64,000 bases of DNA from Gracilimonas sp046602855 (GCF_046602855.1 NZ_JBKINJ010000001.1:1736001-1800000); one strand, 5' to 3'. Counted from the first letter of the stretch, positions 46,818 to 57,159 are shown. Notes: generated from the letters alone by a model not told the origin. Made by a program: numbers and translations.

Positions 46818-48512
46818 ATGAACATCAGCCGCTGTTTATCCCTTTTTGTAACCCTGTTTATATTTACCTCATCACTTCCCGCTCAGGTCTTTGAATCTAA
46901 GACATTCGAAAATGGCATGGTCGTTTCCGCCGATAAGTATGCCTCTGAGATCGGTAATGAGATATTGAAACAAGGGGGAAACGCTGTTGATGCAGCCGTA
47001 GCTGTTCAATTTGCACTTGCCGTAACGCTGCCAAGAGCTGGTAATATCGGAGGTGGTGGATTTATGGTTATTCACCTTGCAAATGGAGAAACTGCTGCAT
47101 TGGATTTCAGGGAAAAGGCTCCAACAAAAGCAACACGGGATATGTATTTGAGAAACGGTGAATTTAAATCTGAGCTCAGCTGGGAAGGCATTTTAGCGGT
47201 TGGTGTTCCGGGCACAGTAGATGGTATGATTAAAGCCCTAGAGCGATATGGTAAAATGCCACTCGATATGGTTATTCAACCTGCCATTAAGTTGGCACGA
47301 GAAGGCTATGTGCTTTCTTATTCTCACGCTGAATCACTCAATGATCACCGCGACACCTTTAGAAAATATCAGGCCTCAGCCCGGTATTTTACGACCGGTG
47401 ATACTACTTTATTTAGTGAGGGAGACCTTTTTGTGCAGAAAGACCTTGCAGGCACTCTCGAGAGAATTGCACGTTTTGGCCGTGAAGGCTTCTATGCCGG
47501 GCCAGTTGCTGATGCTATTATCAACGAAATGGAGCGATACAAAGGACTTATCAGTTACAAAGATCTTTATAATTACGAAAGCAAATGGAGAGATCTTGTT
47601 GAGGTTGACTTCAGAGATTACAAACTCCATATCATGCCACCCCCAAGCAGTGGAAGCATTGCGATAGCTCAGATCCTAAAAATGATCCAAGATTATCCTA
47701 TTAAGGAAATGGGGCATAATTCTGCTGAGTATGTTCATTTGTTAAGTGAAGCTATGCGCCGGGCTTTTGCAGACCGTTCATTCTATTTGGGTGATCCTGA
47801 CTTTGTGGATATTCCCCTTCAACGGTTACTAAGCCAGGAATACAATACTGAAAGAATGGCGAGTTTCTCACCTGATAAAGCTACAGCATCCTCTTCCCTT
47901 TCACATGGAGAAATTGCCGGGCACCCCGAATCTGATGAAACTACACACTTTTCAATTGTTGACAATGAAGGCAATGCCGTTGCCGTAACTACTACACTGA
48001 ATGGTTCTTTTGGAAGTCACGTATCGGTTAGTGGTGCAGGATTTTTACTAAACAATGAAATGGATGACTTTTCCGCTCAGCCCGGTGAACCTAACACTTA
48101 TGGATTGATAGGAGCTGAAGCCAACGCCATTGAGCCCGGAAAACGAATGCTTAGCAGTATGTCTCCCGCTATCGTTACCAAAAATGGAAAAGTGGATATG
48201 GTAATAGGAGCAGCCGGTGGTCCAAGAATCATCACTGCCACCCTCCAAAGTTTTCTGAATCGTGCTCTGTTTGATATGCGCGCACAACAGGCTACAACAT
48301 TTCCGCGATTTCACCATCAATGGTTACCTGATACGATCTTCATAGATGACTTTGGACTGAGCCCCGATACTCAAAAACTACTTGAAGAAAAAGGGCATTT
48401 TATATTTCCAATGCCTGGAATTGGTCGCGCACACAATATTTATATTGAAACCGACGGATCCCTTTCAAGTGGGGTTGACCCTCGTGGGGACGGATATGCA
48501 GCTGGCCACTGA
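46818..48512 (+). CDS. ggt: Gamma-glutamyltransferase (exported)
   Basis: 564 aa Ntn-hydrolase precursor. Signal peptide about 1-22 (TSSLPAQ). The large subunit has GNAVDAAVAVQFALAVT and the RAGNIGGGGFMVI substrate loop. The self-cleavage site lies before Thr375 (SDETTHFSIVD), which becomes the catalytic nucleophile of the small subunit. The small subunit holds SMSPAIVTKNG and the GAAGGPRII oxyanion Gly pair. It splits glutathione or gamma-glutamyl peptides in the periplasm. It has its own promoter region behind xerD. Confidence 0.97.
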   Translation: MNISRCLSLFVTLFIFTSSLPAQVFESKTFENGMVVSADKYASEIGNEILKQGGNAVDAAVAVQFALAVTLPRAGNIGGGGFMVIHLANGETAALDFREKAPTKATRDMYLRNGEFKSELSWEGILAVGVPGTVDGMIKALERYGKMPLDMVIQPAIKLAREGYVLSYSHAESLNDHRDTFRKYQASARYFTTGDTTLFSEGDLFVQKDLAGTLERIARFGREGFYAGPVADAIINEMERYKGLISYKDLYNYESKWRDLVEVDFRDYKLHIMPPPSSGSIAIAQILKMIQDYPIKEMGHNSAEYVHLLSEAMRRAFADRSFYLGDPDFVDIPLQRLLSQEYNTERMASFSPDKATASSSLSHGEIAGHPESDETTHFSIVDNEGNAVAVTTTLNGSFGSHVSVSGAGFLLNNEMDDFSAQPGEPNTYGLIGAEANAIEPGKRMLSSMSPAIVTKNGKVDMVIGAAGGPRIITATLQSFLNRALFDMRAQQATTFPRFHHQWLPDTIFIDDFGLSPDTQKLLEEKGHFIFPMPGIGRAHNIYIETDGSLSSGVDPRGDGYAAGH

Positions 48513-48596
48513 TCTGCTATATCGATTTGAATTTACACTTGTTATGTGAGCTCAAGATGGCTTTATTATCAATTGTTTAAATAAAATTCACGATCT

Positions 48597-49640
48597 ATGA
48601 AACCAACTTACGAAGCTATTTCCTGGCAAGATGATCACCTTGTAATTCTGGATCAAACACAACTTCCTTTACGTGAGATCTATTCAGATGTAAATACCAT
48701 TGGTCAAGTTTGGGAAGCCATAAAAAAACTTAAGATCCGTGGAGCACCCGCCATTGGTATCGCAGCCGCATATGGTATATACCTGGGGGTCAAAGATCTT
48801 GAATCCAGAAATTTCACCAGTTTCAGTGTAGAGATAGATCGCTGGATCGAATATCTGGAATCCTCTCGTCCCACTGCTGTCAATCTTAGCTGGGCCATGA
48901 AACGGATCAAACAAACGATCTTTGCAAACAAAGATAAAGATCTGGACAAGATCAAAGAGATCATTCTTGACACGGCTAAAACTATTCACGCAGAAGACAA
49001 ACGAACCTGTAAGAAAATTGGTGAAATTGGGTCCAAATTGGTGAAAAATGGAGCCAAAATTTTAACCCACTGTAATACCGGGGCACTGGCTACCGGTGCT
49101 TATGGAACAGCTTTTTCTGTTATACTACATGCCCATGACGACAATAAAGAGATTAACGTTTGGGTTGATGAAACCCGTCCTCTCTTGCAAGGAGCAAGAC
49201 TTACTGCATGGGAGCTTCAAAAAACCGAGATTCCCTTCAAGTTGATAACTGACTCAGCAGCAGGGGCATTGATGAATACCGGACAGGTTGATATGGTTAT
49301 AGTAGGTGCGGATAGGGTTGCTGCAAACGGGGATACAGCAAATAAAATTGGTACTTATTCCCTTGCTGTTTTAGCCAATGAAAATGATATTCCATTTTAT
49401 GTTGCTCTGCCTCTTTCATCCTTTGATCTTAACATAGAATCGGGTGTAAAAATTAAGATCGAAGAACGCGATGCTGAAGAGATAACACAATTTGGCACCA
49501 CTCCTATTACTCCCAAAAAAACCGATGCCTACAATCCGGCTTTCGATGTAACCCCGCATAAGTATATTACCGGCTTTATTACGGAGAATGGGATCATTAA
49601 ACCTGATTTCAAGAAAAATATCAGTTCGCTTTTTGATTAG
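48597..49640 (+). CDS. mtnA: S-methyl-5-thioribose-1-phosphate isomerase
   Basis: 347 aa enzyme of the methionine salvage pathway, turning methylthioribose-1-P to methylthioribulose-1-P. The family N-terminus has RGAPAIGIAAAYG (48-60). Catalytic Cys159 is in THCNTGALATG, and Asp239 in GADRVAANGDTANKIGT. YNPAFDVTPHKYITGFITE near the end is diagnostic and separates it from eIF2B and ribose-1,5-bisphosphate isomerases. No other salvage gene is adjacent. The last 20 bp overlap the end of the convergent small membrane protein gene. Confidence 0.96.
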   Translation: MKPTYEAISWQDDHLVILDQTQLPLREIYSDVNTIGQVWEAIKKLKIRGAPAIGIAAAYGIYLGVKDLESRNFTSFSVEIDRWIEYLESSRPTAVNLSWAMKRIKQTIFANKDKDLDKIKEIILDTAKTIHAEDKRTCKKIGEIGSKLVKNGAKILTHCNTGALATGAYGTAFSVILHAHDDNKEINVWVDETRPLLQGARLTAWELQKTEIPFKLITDSAAGALMNTGQVDMVIVGADRVAANGDTANKIGTYSLAVLANENDIPFYVALPLSSFDLNIESGVKIKIEERDAEEITQFGTTPITPKKTDAYNPAFDVTPHKYITGFITENGIIKPDFKKNISSLFD

Positions 49641-49881
49641 TTTTAACGGAGCTCTTTACCTTTTCTTCAGTTTTTAATGGATCTGGGATGGGGGTATCGA
49701 TTTTCAGTCCATATCCAATTTCTCTAACCCGATCCATGTTAGCGGTCACCCCGGCAGAACTTCCCAATATGATTCCAATCCCAAGACTAAGATAAAGATT
49801 TATCCCGGTTAGCCAGCTAATCCCAAATCCTAACGCTGCGCCGATGAATGTAGCTAAAAGCCAGATCAAAAAGCTTTTCAT
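49621..49881 (-). CDS. Small two-helix membrane protein coupled to the HisKA_2 kinase
   Basis: 86 aa. Two transmembrane helices (about 4-24 and 27-47) with glycine-rich packing (GAALGFGISW, LGIGIILGSSAG) are followed by a basic, Lys-rich cytoplasmic tail of about 35 residues. The ATG lies 1 bp after the kinase stop, so translation is probably coupled. Its 3' end runs 20 bp into mtnA on the opposite strand. Family not recognised. A role as a kinase accessory is plausible only by position. Confidence 0.65.
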   Translation of the reverse strand: MKSFLIWLLATFIGAALGFGISWLTGINLYLSLGIGIILGSSAGVTANMDRVREIGYGLKIDTPIPDPLKTEEKVKSSVKTNQKAN

Positions 49882-49882
49882 C

Positions 49883-51508
49883 TTACTTATTTATCTCAAT
49901 CGGAATTTTTAAAATAAAAGTGGTTATGTTGGTTGAGAAGTAATCCAATTCCGCATTCAATTGTTTACTGAACGCGCGGATTATACGCATTCCAATTCCA
50001 CTTGATGCTTTCTTTTCAAAGTCAGAGGGCAAACCAGTACCATTATTGGTTACTTTGAGAGTAATATCCTCCTTATCACCGGTTATCTCAATTACCACAC
50101 TCCCTTTCTCACCCGACTTAAAACCGTGATTGCAGGCATTCATTACTAATTCATTTGTAATCAAGGAGAATGGTATCGCACGGTCCATCTCAAGCATGAT
50201 ACCCTCTTGTGCATTTACGGTAAACTGAATATCCTTTTTGTCTTTTCTGAGAGATTGATCAATTCTATTGCTTAATTTGATCGCATAGTTCTTAAGGTCA
50301 ACCTGACTCGCACTTTTTGTTTGAGACATAGATTCGTGAACAATAGTCAGGGATCTTATTAGAGAATGAGAATCTTTAAGAATCTGTTCGTTAGTTTTAT
50401 AAGTATCACTCTTAAGCTGAAGCTCTAATACCGCCAAAACCATAGTCAGATTTGTTCTGACTCTGCTGTGAATTTCATTTAACAATTCATCCCTCTGATT
50501 CAATGCAGCATTCAGTTTAATTTCATTCTTGCGGATTTCTTGTGTCTGAGCATCAACTTCCGACTCCAGGTTTTTATTCCAGCTGCCCACTAAATAGATA
50601 CTGCCCATTCCGGTAAAAAATACCAATAGCAGGGAAATCCAAGTAACGATCTCGAAAGACTCATTCACACTTATTACACTGGAATAGACATCAGAACTAA
50701 TAGGAATTCCTGAGTTTGCTATCTCATTTTCGATTGATTGGGATCCAAGTAACTTTGCTGAAATGATAAACATTGCAAGCACTAAAACGATCGTCGTAAT
50801 TGTAGAATAGATCCACGTCAGGGATACATCAGTCTTTTCAGGCACATTGAATATCTTTTGCCTGAACCTGTAAACAGCCGGTGTGAATAGATAGAGAATG
50901 GGTGCGCCAATGATAACGGATTGAAGGAAAAGACTCACCCACCAGCTTTTCCAGATAATAAGAGTCTCAAAAAGCGGAAGATTATAAAAGCGGCTCCAGA
51001 CAAAAGCGCCTAACGAACATGCGAGAGCAGCAAACAAGGATACCACGATGTAAAAAGTAAAACTTTTCAGATCTCTTAGGCTAAGATCAAACGATACACA
51101 ATAGTATGAAAGAGCAAAAATAGAAAGGCCAAGAGTGAATGAAAAAGAGTAAAGCAGGGACCAGTACCAGGTCATAGAAGCAGTAAAAGCAAGTACAAAG
51201 GTAGATACAAAAACAGGAATAAAACCCCATTCAAATCCAACCCAAAACATTAGCAACATACCGATTAGCATTGGAATCTGTATCAAAAAAACCTGTCCGA
51301 TCTTATCCTGGTTAAGGATATCTGAAAAGCCAAAATAATTTTCAACTACAAACACTGAAGAGATACTGACAGTGATCAAAACGATCCATAATCCCAATAA
51401 CCCTAGAATTTTTAAACTGGTTATCCCCTGCTCACCGAGAATATAATCCATGGTAAGTGGTTGATATGCGTGTCTAGCGGTTACGCCTTTTTGATCATTG
51501 ACCTCCAT
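49883..51508 (-). CDS. Multi-pass membrane histidine kinase of the HisKA_2 type
   Basis: 541 aa from ATG 51508. This start is chosen over GTG 51514 because GGAG lies 6 bp before it. The N-terminal half (about 30-310) has eight to nine transmembrane helices without a recognised extracellular sensor, resembling the MASE1 type. A short coiled linker (about 312-338) precedes the HisKA_2 box LLNEIHSRVRTNL with His347. An HATPase domain follows, with N-box LITNELVMNACNHGF, G1 NNGTGLP and G2 GIGMRII. No response regulator is adjacent, so this is an orphan kinase. HisKA_2/HWE kinases often respond to light, redox or stress and signal to PhyR-type or single-domain regulators. Confidence 0.88.
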   Translation of the reverse strand: MEVNDQKGVTARHAYQPLTMDYILGEQGITSLKILGLLGLWIVLITVSISSVFVVENYFGFSDILNQDKIGQVFLIQIPMLIGMLLMFWVGFEWGFIPVFVSTFVLAFTASMTWYWSLLYSFSFTLGLSIFALSYYCVSFDLSLRDLKSFTFYIVVSLFAALACSLGAFVWSRFYNLPLFETLIIWKSWWVSLFLQSVIIGAPILYLFTPAVYRFRQKIFNVPEKTDVSLTWIYSTITTIVLVLAMFIISAKLLGSQSIENEIANSGIPISSDVYSSVISVNESFEIVTWISLLLVFFTGMGSIYLVGSWNKNLESEVDAQTQEIRKNEIKLNAALNQRDELLNEIHSRVRTNLTMVLAVLELQLKSDTYKTNEQILKDSHSLIRSLTIVHESMSQTKSASQVDLKNYAIKLSNRIDQSLRKDKKDIQFTVNAQEGIMLEMDRAIPFSLITNELVMNACNHGFKSGEKGSVVIEITGDKEDITLKVTNNGTGLPSDFEKKASSGIGMRIIRAFSKQLNAELDYFSTNITTFILKIPIEINK

Positions 51509-52206
51509 TAGCACTCCAAATTAATAAGCGTTAACTACATCATACATAAGCATTTAAAATGCTTTTACTTTAAGAAAAGAAAAATATACAATTATCAAAG
51601 GTCAAACACATATTTATTGATGTGCTACATGAATTTATTTTTACAAGGTTTCAGTTATTTAACATTTCTTAGAATATTTCATTATATCGTTTGTTCTACA
51701 TCACCATATAACGGCCGCTACACTCTCTGCCCATTCAAATAAGAATCACTTGAGGTGATTCTTGCTTTACTCTATTAAATTCTAAAAGTTTATCTAAAAT
51801 TACTCTTTGGGTTATAATACCCAGTATATAGATATCGATATCTTGTAATTTTTTCTTTTCGGAAAGTACTGTAGGCTTTGAAAAGAAAAACAACTGCTTG
51901 CCAAACGAGTACTTTGTTTATACATCGATTGAATTTACTATTTGATGCCTTATCAAGATCTTTAAGGTTGGTTGTATCAGACAATCTCTTACACTCCGAT
52001 TTTCAGGATCACCTGTACTGTTGCTGAAAATACCTTTGATGGTATCAAAACCGCTCATTTTGAATCGTCTTTTTATATCTGTTTAAATCCTGTAGCAGTT
52101 ACATTTCATACTTCAATTTTTATTTCCAATTTTACGAATCATTTTAACGTGATTTTCATTTAATTATATGAATGAAGTCAACAACCAAATTAAAATTAAG
52201 GAGTTT
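51509..52206. other. About 700 bp intergenic region between kinase and hydrolase genes, two hairpins
   Basis: AT-rich, with no gene I can support. A perfect 9-bp hairpin (AAGAATCAC, loop TTGAG, GTGATTCTT) sits at 51741-51763, and a smaller hairpin AAGCAT/ATGCTT at 51548-51564, about 40 bp upstream of the kinase start. An open frame of 64 codons (51790-51984, minus) has no ribosome site or recognisable sequence. No tRNA-like cloverleaf was found. Confidence 0.5.
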
Positions 52207-52911
52207 ATGAATACGCAAATTAAAGCTCATTGGCTTGGTCACTCAGCTTTTAAGCTGGAAAGCCAAAGCGGTAAGATCATTTATATCGATCCATTTTTGA
52301 AAGACAATCCTTCTACCCCTGAGGAGCTTAAAAAAGTAGAAAAAGCGGATTACATTTTGCTTACCCACGGGCATGAAGATCACGTAGGCGACACCATTGA
52401 CATAGCAAAGAATACCGGAGCTAAGGTGGTAGGTATTCTTGAACTTGTTGAAATTTTGAAAGATGAGGGTCTCCCTGAGGAACAGGCTGTAGGTTTCAAT
52501 AAAGGCGGAACCGTTCACTTTGATGATTTTTCGGTAACATTGGTTTCCGCTAATCACAGTTCATCATTTAAAGGGAAATATGCAGGTGACCCTGGCGGAC
52601 TTGTGATATCGTTTGAAGACGATATTTGTGTTTACCACATGGGTGATACCAACATATTCGCAGACCTTGAACTGTACGGTGAATTATATCGACCACATGT
52701 TGTATTGGCTCCTACAGGTGATCACTTCACGATGGGTCCTGAAGAAGCTGCTTACGCCGTTGAATTGATCGGATGTGAAATCGCAGTACCAATACATTAC
52801 GGAACATGGCCACCTATCGAAAGTGATCCAAATGAATTCAAGAAGATCCTTGAAGACTTAACAGATACAGAAGTCTTGATCCCTGAAAAAGGAGAAAACT
52901 TTTTAAGTTGA
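52207..52911 (+). CDS. UPF0173-type metallo-beta-lactamase-fold hydrolase
   Basis: 234 aa from ATG 52207, chosen over the upstream in-frame ATG 52168 because AAGGAG precedes it and the family starts close to WLGHSAF. The metal site is THGHEDHVGD. HMGDTNIFADL gives an Asp ligand, and VPIHYGTWP the last His. Family members (e.g. YtkL/UlaG-like) are of poorly known activity, probably hydrolysing small phosphorylated or lactone-type compounds. The gene stands alone with a strong terminator. Confidence 0.9.
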   Translation: MNTQIKAHWLGHSAFKLESQSGKIIYIDPFLKDNPSTPEELKKVEKADYILLTHGHEDHVGDTIDIAKNTGAKVVGILELVEILKDEGLPEEQAVGFNKGGTVHFDDFSVTLVSANHSSSFKGKYAGDPGGLVISFEDDICVYHMGDTNIFADLELYGELYRPHVVLAPTGDHFTMGPEEAAYAVELIGCEIAVPIHYGTWPPIESDPNEFKKILEDLTDTEVLIPEKGENFLS

Positions 52912-52934
52912 TATAATCCCTTTTTAGATTACCC

Positions 52935-52970
52935 AAGCCATAAATTTGAAATATAATTTATGGCTTTTTT
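52935..52970 (+). terminator. Intrinsic terminator after the UPF0173 gene
   Basis: AAGCCATAAATT pairs with AATTTATGGCTT over an 8-base loop, followed by a T6 run. Confidence 0.9.
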
Positions 52971-53097
52971 AATGATTTAAACATAAAAGCCTATTTCTAT
53001 AAGCATTTCAGTGCTCAATTATTTTTTGTAGTATATAGAAGAAATTAAATTCAATATTTCTATTGTGCATCACAAATAATCACAACAAATTCTCTCC

Positions 53098-56000
53098 ATG
53101 ATGAAGCTAAAACATTTACCACTGCTGATTTTGATGGTCTTGTTTATCGGGTTTCCGGAAATAGCACAAAGTCAATCATCAGTATCAGAGACAAATTACA
53201 ACGAATTAAAACTCCGGAATATCGGACCGGCTTTTAATGGCGGACGTATTGCAGATATAGATATTCATCCTGAGGATGAAAACACATGGTATGTGGCTGT
53301 TGGATCCGGTAACGTTTGGAAAACAACCAATGCCGGTATTACCTGGGATCCTGTTTTTGATAACCAGGACTCTTACTCAATTGGAAACGTAACCATAGAT
53401 CCAAGTAATCCCAACATCGTTTGGGTTGGAACCGGTGAAGATGTCGGTGGCCGACATGTAGGTTTTGGAGATGGTATTTACAAAAGTACCGATGGCGGCG
53501 GAAGCTGGAAACATATGGGGCTTGACAATTCCCAGCACATCTCAACCATATTAGTTCATCCGGAAAATTCCGACATTGTTTGGGTTGCAGCCGAAGGTCC
53601 GTTATGGAGCAGCGGTGGAGACCGAGGATTATATAAAACGACGAACGGTGGGGAAACATGGAATAATGTTCTTAGTGAAAATGAATGGACCGGGGTTACT
53701 GACATCGTTATTGATCCAAGAAATCCAAATATCCTTTATGCCGCAACCTGGCAACGACACAGAACAGTAGCAGCCTATATGGGTGGCGGACCCGACACAG
53801 GAATTCACAAAAGTACTGATGGCGGGGAAACATGGACGGAGTTACAACGAGGACTTCCATCTTCCAACATGGGTAAAATTGGCCTAGCTATTTCCCCACA
53901 AGATCCGGATATCGTGTATGCAGCCATTGAGTTGGATCGAAGAACCGGTGGTGTATTTATGTCTGATGACAGAGGTGAATCCTGGCGGAAAATGTCTGAT
54001 GCAGTATCAGGTGGAACGGGACCACATTATTATCAGGAACTTTATGCTTCTCCTCATAACTTTGGCCAAATTTTCTTGGTAAGTAATTATAGCCTTGTAT
54101 CCAATGATCATGGTAAAAATTTCAACAGGATCAATAACAATAATAAACACGTTGATGACCACGCTATTGCTTTTAAAGAAAGTGATCCAAACTACATAAT
54201 GTTTGGATCTGATGGCGGATTGTATGAAAGCAATGACTTCATGGAAACCTGGCGCTTTATCGATAACATGCCCATCATGCAGTATTATAAGCTTTCTGTA
54301 GATAACGCCAAGCCTTTTTATCATGTGTATGGTGGAACTCAGGATAACGGTTCCAATGGCGGACCATCTCAAACTACAAATGATGGAATCAGAAACAGAG
54401 ATTTCTTTAAAACCCTTGGAGCGGATGGCCATGATTCTGCCACAGAACCCGGTAATCCTGATATCCTTTATGGTGAATTTCAGCGCGGTGCTCTTCACAG
54501 AATTGATCGCAAAACCGGTGAACCTATATTCATTCAGCCTCAGCCCGGTGAAGGTGAGGGGCATGAAAGATTCAACTGGGATGCTCCTATCGAAGTCAGT
54601 CCTCATGAACCTACTCGCTTATATTTTGCCTCGTATCGCGTTTGGAGATCTGATGATCGTGGTGATAGCTGGACTACCGTCTCTGGTGATCTAACACGCA
54701 GTCAGGAGCGCATGGAACTTGATATCATGGGTAAACAGCAAAGCTGGGATAATCCTTGGGATATCAGTGCCATGTCGGAGTATAATACCATTACTTCGCT
54801 GGAAGAATCGCCACACGAAGAAGGTGTGATTTATGCCGGTACCGATGACGGTCTGCTGCATGTAACTGAAGATGGTGGCGAGAACTGGCGACGTATTGAG
54901 CTTGACGATATAGAAGGCCTTCCATCACTGCCATTTGTGAATGATATCATGGCCGACCTTCATGATCCTAACATTGTGTATGTAACCATGGATAATCACA
55001 AGTACGGTGATTTCAGCCCCTATATCATTAAGAGTACAGATAAAGGTAATTCCTGGGAACTTATTTCCGGAGACCTTCCAGATCGCCACTTGGTTTGGAG
55101 AATGGTACAAGATCATGTTGATCCTGACCTTATGTTTGCTGCTACCGAATTCGGGCTATTCTTTACGGTTGATGGTGGAAATGAATGGGTTGAACTCAAC
55201 GGCGGAGCGCCTACCATCTCCTTCCGGGATGTCACAATCCAAAGAGAACATGAAGATGTAGTAGCTGCTTCCTTTGGCCGTGGATTTTTCATTCTCGATG
55301 ACTATACACCACTACGCCACATTAATGAGAAGACACTCAATCAGGATGCCAAACTGTTTCCAACACAAGATGCATTTTGGTATTCACCGGTCAATGTAGT
55401 CGATTCTCAGGGTGATAATGAGTACGTTGCTGAAAATCCACCTTTTGGTGCCGTTTTCACCTACTATCTCAAAGAAAGCTATTTATCTAAAGAAGCTGAA
55501 CGTCGCCAGCGAGAACGAGAATTAGACGAAGATGAAGATGTGGCATTCCCGGGATGGGATGCACTGGATGAAGAGATTGCCTCTGAAGATCCTTACGTGC
55601 AAATTACCATTAAAGATGAAAGTGGTGAGATCATAAATCGAGTAAACGGATCCGCAAGTAAAGGAATCCATCGGGTGAATTGGGAATTACGTCATACGTC
55701 TAAAAACTGGGTAGATCCTTCTTCCGGTGGCGGAGGTTGGTTTAGCGACTCCTTCCCTGTTGTACCGGGAAATTACACCGCTGAAATGTCAGTAGTGGAT
55801 AACGGTGAGGTAACAAAACTATCTGAACCAATTTCTTTCAATGTAGTTCCACTTCAGGAAGGAGCCCTTGAAAGAAAAGCCGATTCTCGCCGACAGGCAT
55901 TTATGGATAACCTAATCGCTTTCCAAAAAGATCTGACTGCTACTTCAGATCTTCTAGTTGAGCAAATAGACAGAGTAAATGCCATGAAGACTGCCTATAA

Positions 56001-56328
56001 CAGAGCTAAAGAAGAGGATTCAGCGTTGCTGGAACACATTCATGATGCCAAAATGAGACTTCTTGAACTCGATAAAGAAATGAGTGGCAGTGAAGCTAAA
56101 GATAAAGTCGGCGAAAGCGGGCCTCCTACTCCAAGCAGCCGAATGTACGTCGGCTTCAGAGCACTGAATACGACTTATGGTCCTACAGCTAACCACGAAA
56201 AAGCTGTTGAAGCCGGAAAAGCTGAACTTCAGGTTATCAAACGAGATCTGAATGCATTCATTAATTCTGAAATGCAACAAATTGAACGAGCACTTGAAAC
56301 AATTGGTGCTCCGCCAATAAAAGAATAA
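53098..56328 (+). CDS. Large exported sortilin/VPS10-like BNR propeller protein
   Basis: 1076 aa exported protein with signal peptide about 1-25 (AQSQS). At least six Asp-box repeats (STDGGGSWK, TTNGGETWN, STDGGETWT, SDDRGESWRK, STDKGNSWE, TVDGGNEWV) build one or two propellers over about 30-750, as in VPS10/sortilin and glycosidase-like propellers. A beta-sandwich region (about 760-920) is followed by a helical C-terminal segment rich in charged residues (about 920-1076). No sialidase catalytic triad is evident. Bacteroidota carry many copies annotated as 'glycosyl hydrolase' with unproven activity. Function is unknown. Confidence 0.85.
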   Translation: MMKLKHLPLLILMVLFIGFPEIAQSQSSVSETNYNELKLRNIGPAFNGGRIADIDIHPEDENTWYVAVGSGNVWKTTNAGITWDPVFDNQDSYSIGNVTIDPSNPNIVWVGTGEDVGGRHVGFGDGIYKSTDGGGSWKHMGLDNSQHISTILVHPENSDIVWVAAEGPLWSSGGDRGLYKTTNGGETWNNVLSENEWTGVTDIVIDPRNPNILYAATWQRHRTVAAYMGGGPDTGIHKSTDGGETWTELQRGLPSSNMGKIGLAISPQDPDIVYAAIELDRRTGGVFMSDDRGESWRKMSDAVSGGTGPHYYQELYASPHNFGQIFLVSNYSLVSNDHGKNFNRINNNNKHVDDHAIAFKESDPNYIMFGSDGGLYESNDFMETWRFIDNMPIMQYYKLSVDNAKPFYHVYGGTQDNGSNGGPSQTTNDGIRNRDFFKTLGADGHDSATEPGNPDILYGEFQRGALHRIDRKTGEPIFIQPQPGEGEGHERFNWDAPIEVSPHEPTRLYFASYRVWRSDDRGDSWTTVSGDLTRSQERMELDIMGKQQSWDNPWDISAMSEYNTITSLEESPHEEGVIYAGTDDGLLHVTEDGGENWRRIELDDIEGLPSLPFVNDIMADLHDPNIVYVTMDNHKYGDFSPYIIKSTDKGNSWELISGDLPDRHLVWRMVQDHVDPDLMFAATEFGLFFTVDGGNEWVELNGGAPTISFRDVTIQREHEDVVAASFGRGFFILDDYTPLRHINEKTLNQDAKLFPTQDAFWYSPVNVVDSQGDNEYVAENPPFGAVFTYYLKESYLSKEAERRQRERELDEDEDVAFPGWDALDEEIASEDPYVQITIKDESGEIINRVNGSASKGIHRVNWELRHTSKNWVDPSSGGGGWFSDSFPVVPGNYTAEMSVVDNGEVTKLSEPISFNVVPLQEGALERKADSRRQAFMDNLIAFQKDLTATSDLLVEQIDRVNAMKTAYNRAKEEDSALLEHIHDAKMRLLELDKEMSGSEAKDKVGESGPPTPSSRMYVGFRALNTTYGPTANHEKAVEAGKAELQVIKRDLNAFINSEMQQIERALETIGAPPIKE

Positions 56329-56353
56329 TCCTAAATTCTTAATTTGAGAATTT

Positions 56354-56388
56354 AAAAGGAGAAGCTATTGAGCTTCTCCTTTTTATTT
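56354..56388 (+). terminator. Strong intrinsic terminator after the propeller protein gene
   Basis: AAAAGGAGAAGCT pairs with AGCTTCTCCTTTT around ATTG, followed by a T-rich tail. Confidence 0.93.
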
Positions 56389-56421
56389 TTTTGTCGGTAA
56401 ATCTCTTTTCACTGCGAATTT

Positions 56422-57159
56422 ATGAATGAAAATATTACCAAATACACAGAATCTTTTAAAATTCGAGCCAATGAAGTTGACACTCACGGTAAAGCTACCT
56501 TTTCTGCTTTGTGCTCGCTGTTTCAGGAAGTAGCAGGAAATCACGCCCTGAAACTCAATTTTGATATCACACAGTTGCAAGAACAAGATCTGACATGGGT
56601 ATTACATCGAATGGATATTGAAATCTATCGATTTCCAGAATGGAGAGAGAAGATCCTAATTGAAACTTGGCCGGCTGCCGGTGATGCTTTGAGAGCTTAT
56701 CGTGATTACAAAATATTGGATAATGGCGGAAATACAATTGGGGTCTGTTTAAGTTATTGGATGATGATCAACATAAAAACCAGACGCCCCTCACGTATGC
56801 CAAAAGAAGTCCTAAATATGCGATTGACGGACATTGATCATGTTTTAGAACCTAATAATAACCGCTTGAGACCCTTTAACGAATCTAATCATCCTAGATA
56901 TTTTGAAGTTCGCAATTCAGATCTTGATATGAATGATCATGTAAACAATGCCCGCTATGTAGAATGGGTCATGGAACATTACTCAAATAGTAACCCATTA
57001 TCCGTGAAGGCTATTGATATACAATTTTTAAGAGAAAGTGTGTCCGGTGATGAGATCACCTCAGATTATTTAGAAAAAGATAATGATACTTACCTCCACC
57101 AATTAAAGAACCAGGACGATGAGGTCCTGGTTTTAGCTAGATGCAAAAGCAAAGTATGA
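56422..57159 (+). CDS. Acyl-ACP thioesterase
   Basis: 245 aa, two hotdog domains (about 5-130 and 150-243). It hydrolyses acyl-acyl-carrier protein to free fatty acid. The catalytic signature in the second domain is SDLDMNDHVNNARYVEW with Asp169, Asn171 and His173, and the first domain has DTHGKATFSALCSLFQEV and WVLHRMDIEI. It is a bacterial FatA/FatB relative (PF01643). Chain-length preference cannot be predicted. It is convergent with the aldo/keto reductase, the two stops abutting directly. Confidence 0.92.
   Translation: MNENITKYTESFKIRANEVDTHGKATFSALCSLFQEVAGNHALKLNFDITQLQEQDLTWVLHRMDIEIYRFPEWREKILIETWPAAGDALRAYRDYKILDNGGNTIGVCLSYWMMINIKTRRPSRMPKEVLNMRLTDIDHVLEPNNNRLRPFNESNHPRYFEVRNSDLDMNDHVNNARYVEWVMEHYSNSNPLSVKAIDIQFLRESVSGDEITSDYLEKDNDTYLHQLKNQDDEVLVLARCKSKV

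Noticed and set aside
51790..51984. 64-codon minus-strand frame in the large intergenic region
   Set aside because: No ribosome site, no recognisable motif, and an equally long frame exists on the other strand in the same area.
54007..54606. 199-codon frame antisense to the sortilin-like gene
   Set aside because: It lies wholly inside a well-supported gene with clear Asp-box repeats, and no domain is recognised in the antisense reading.
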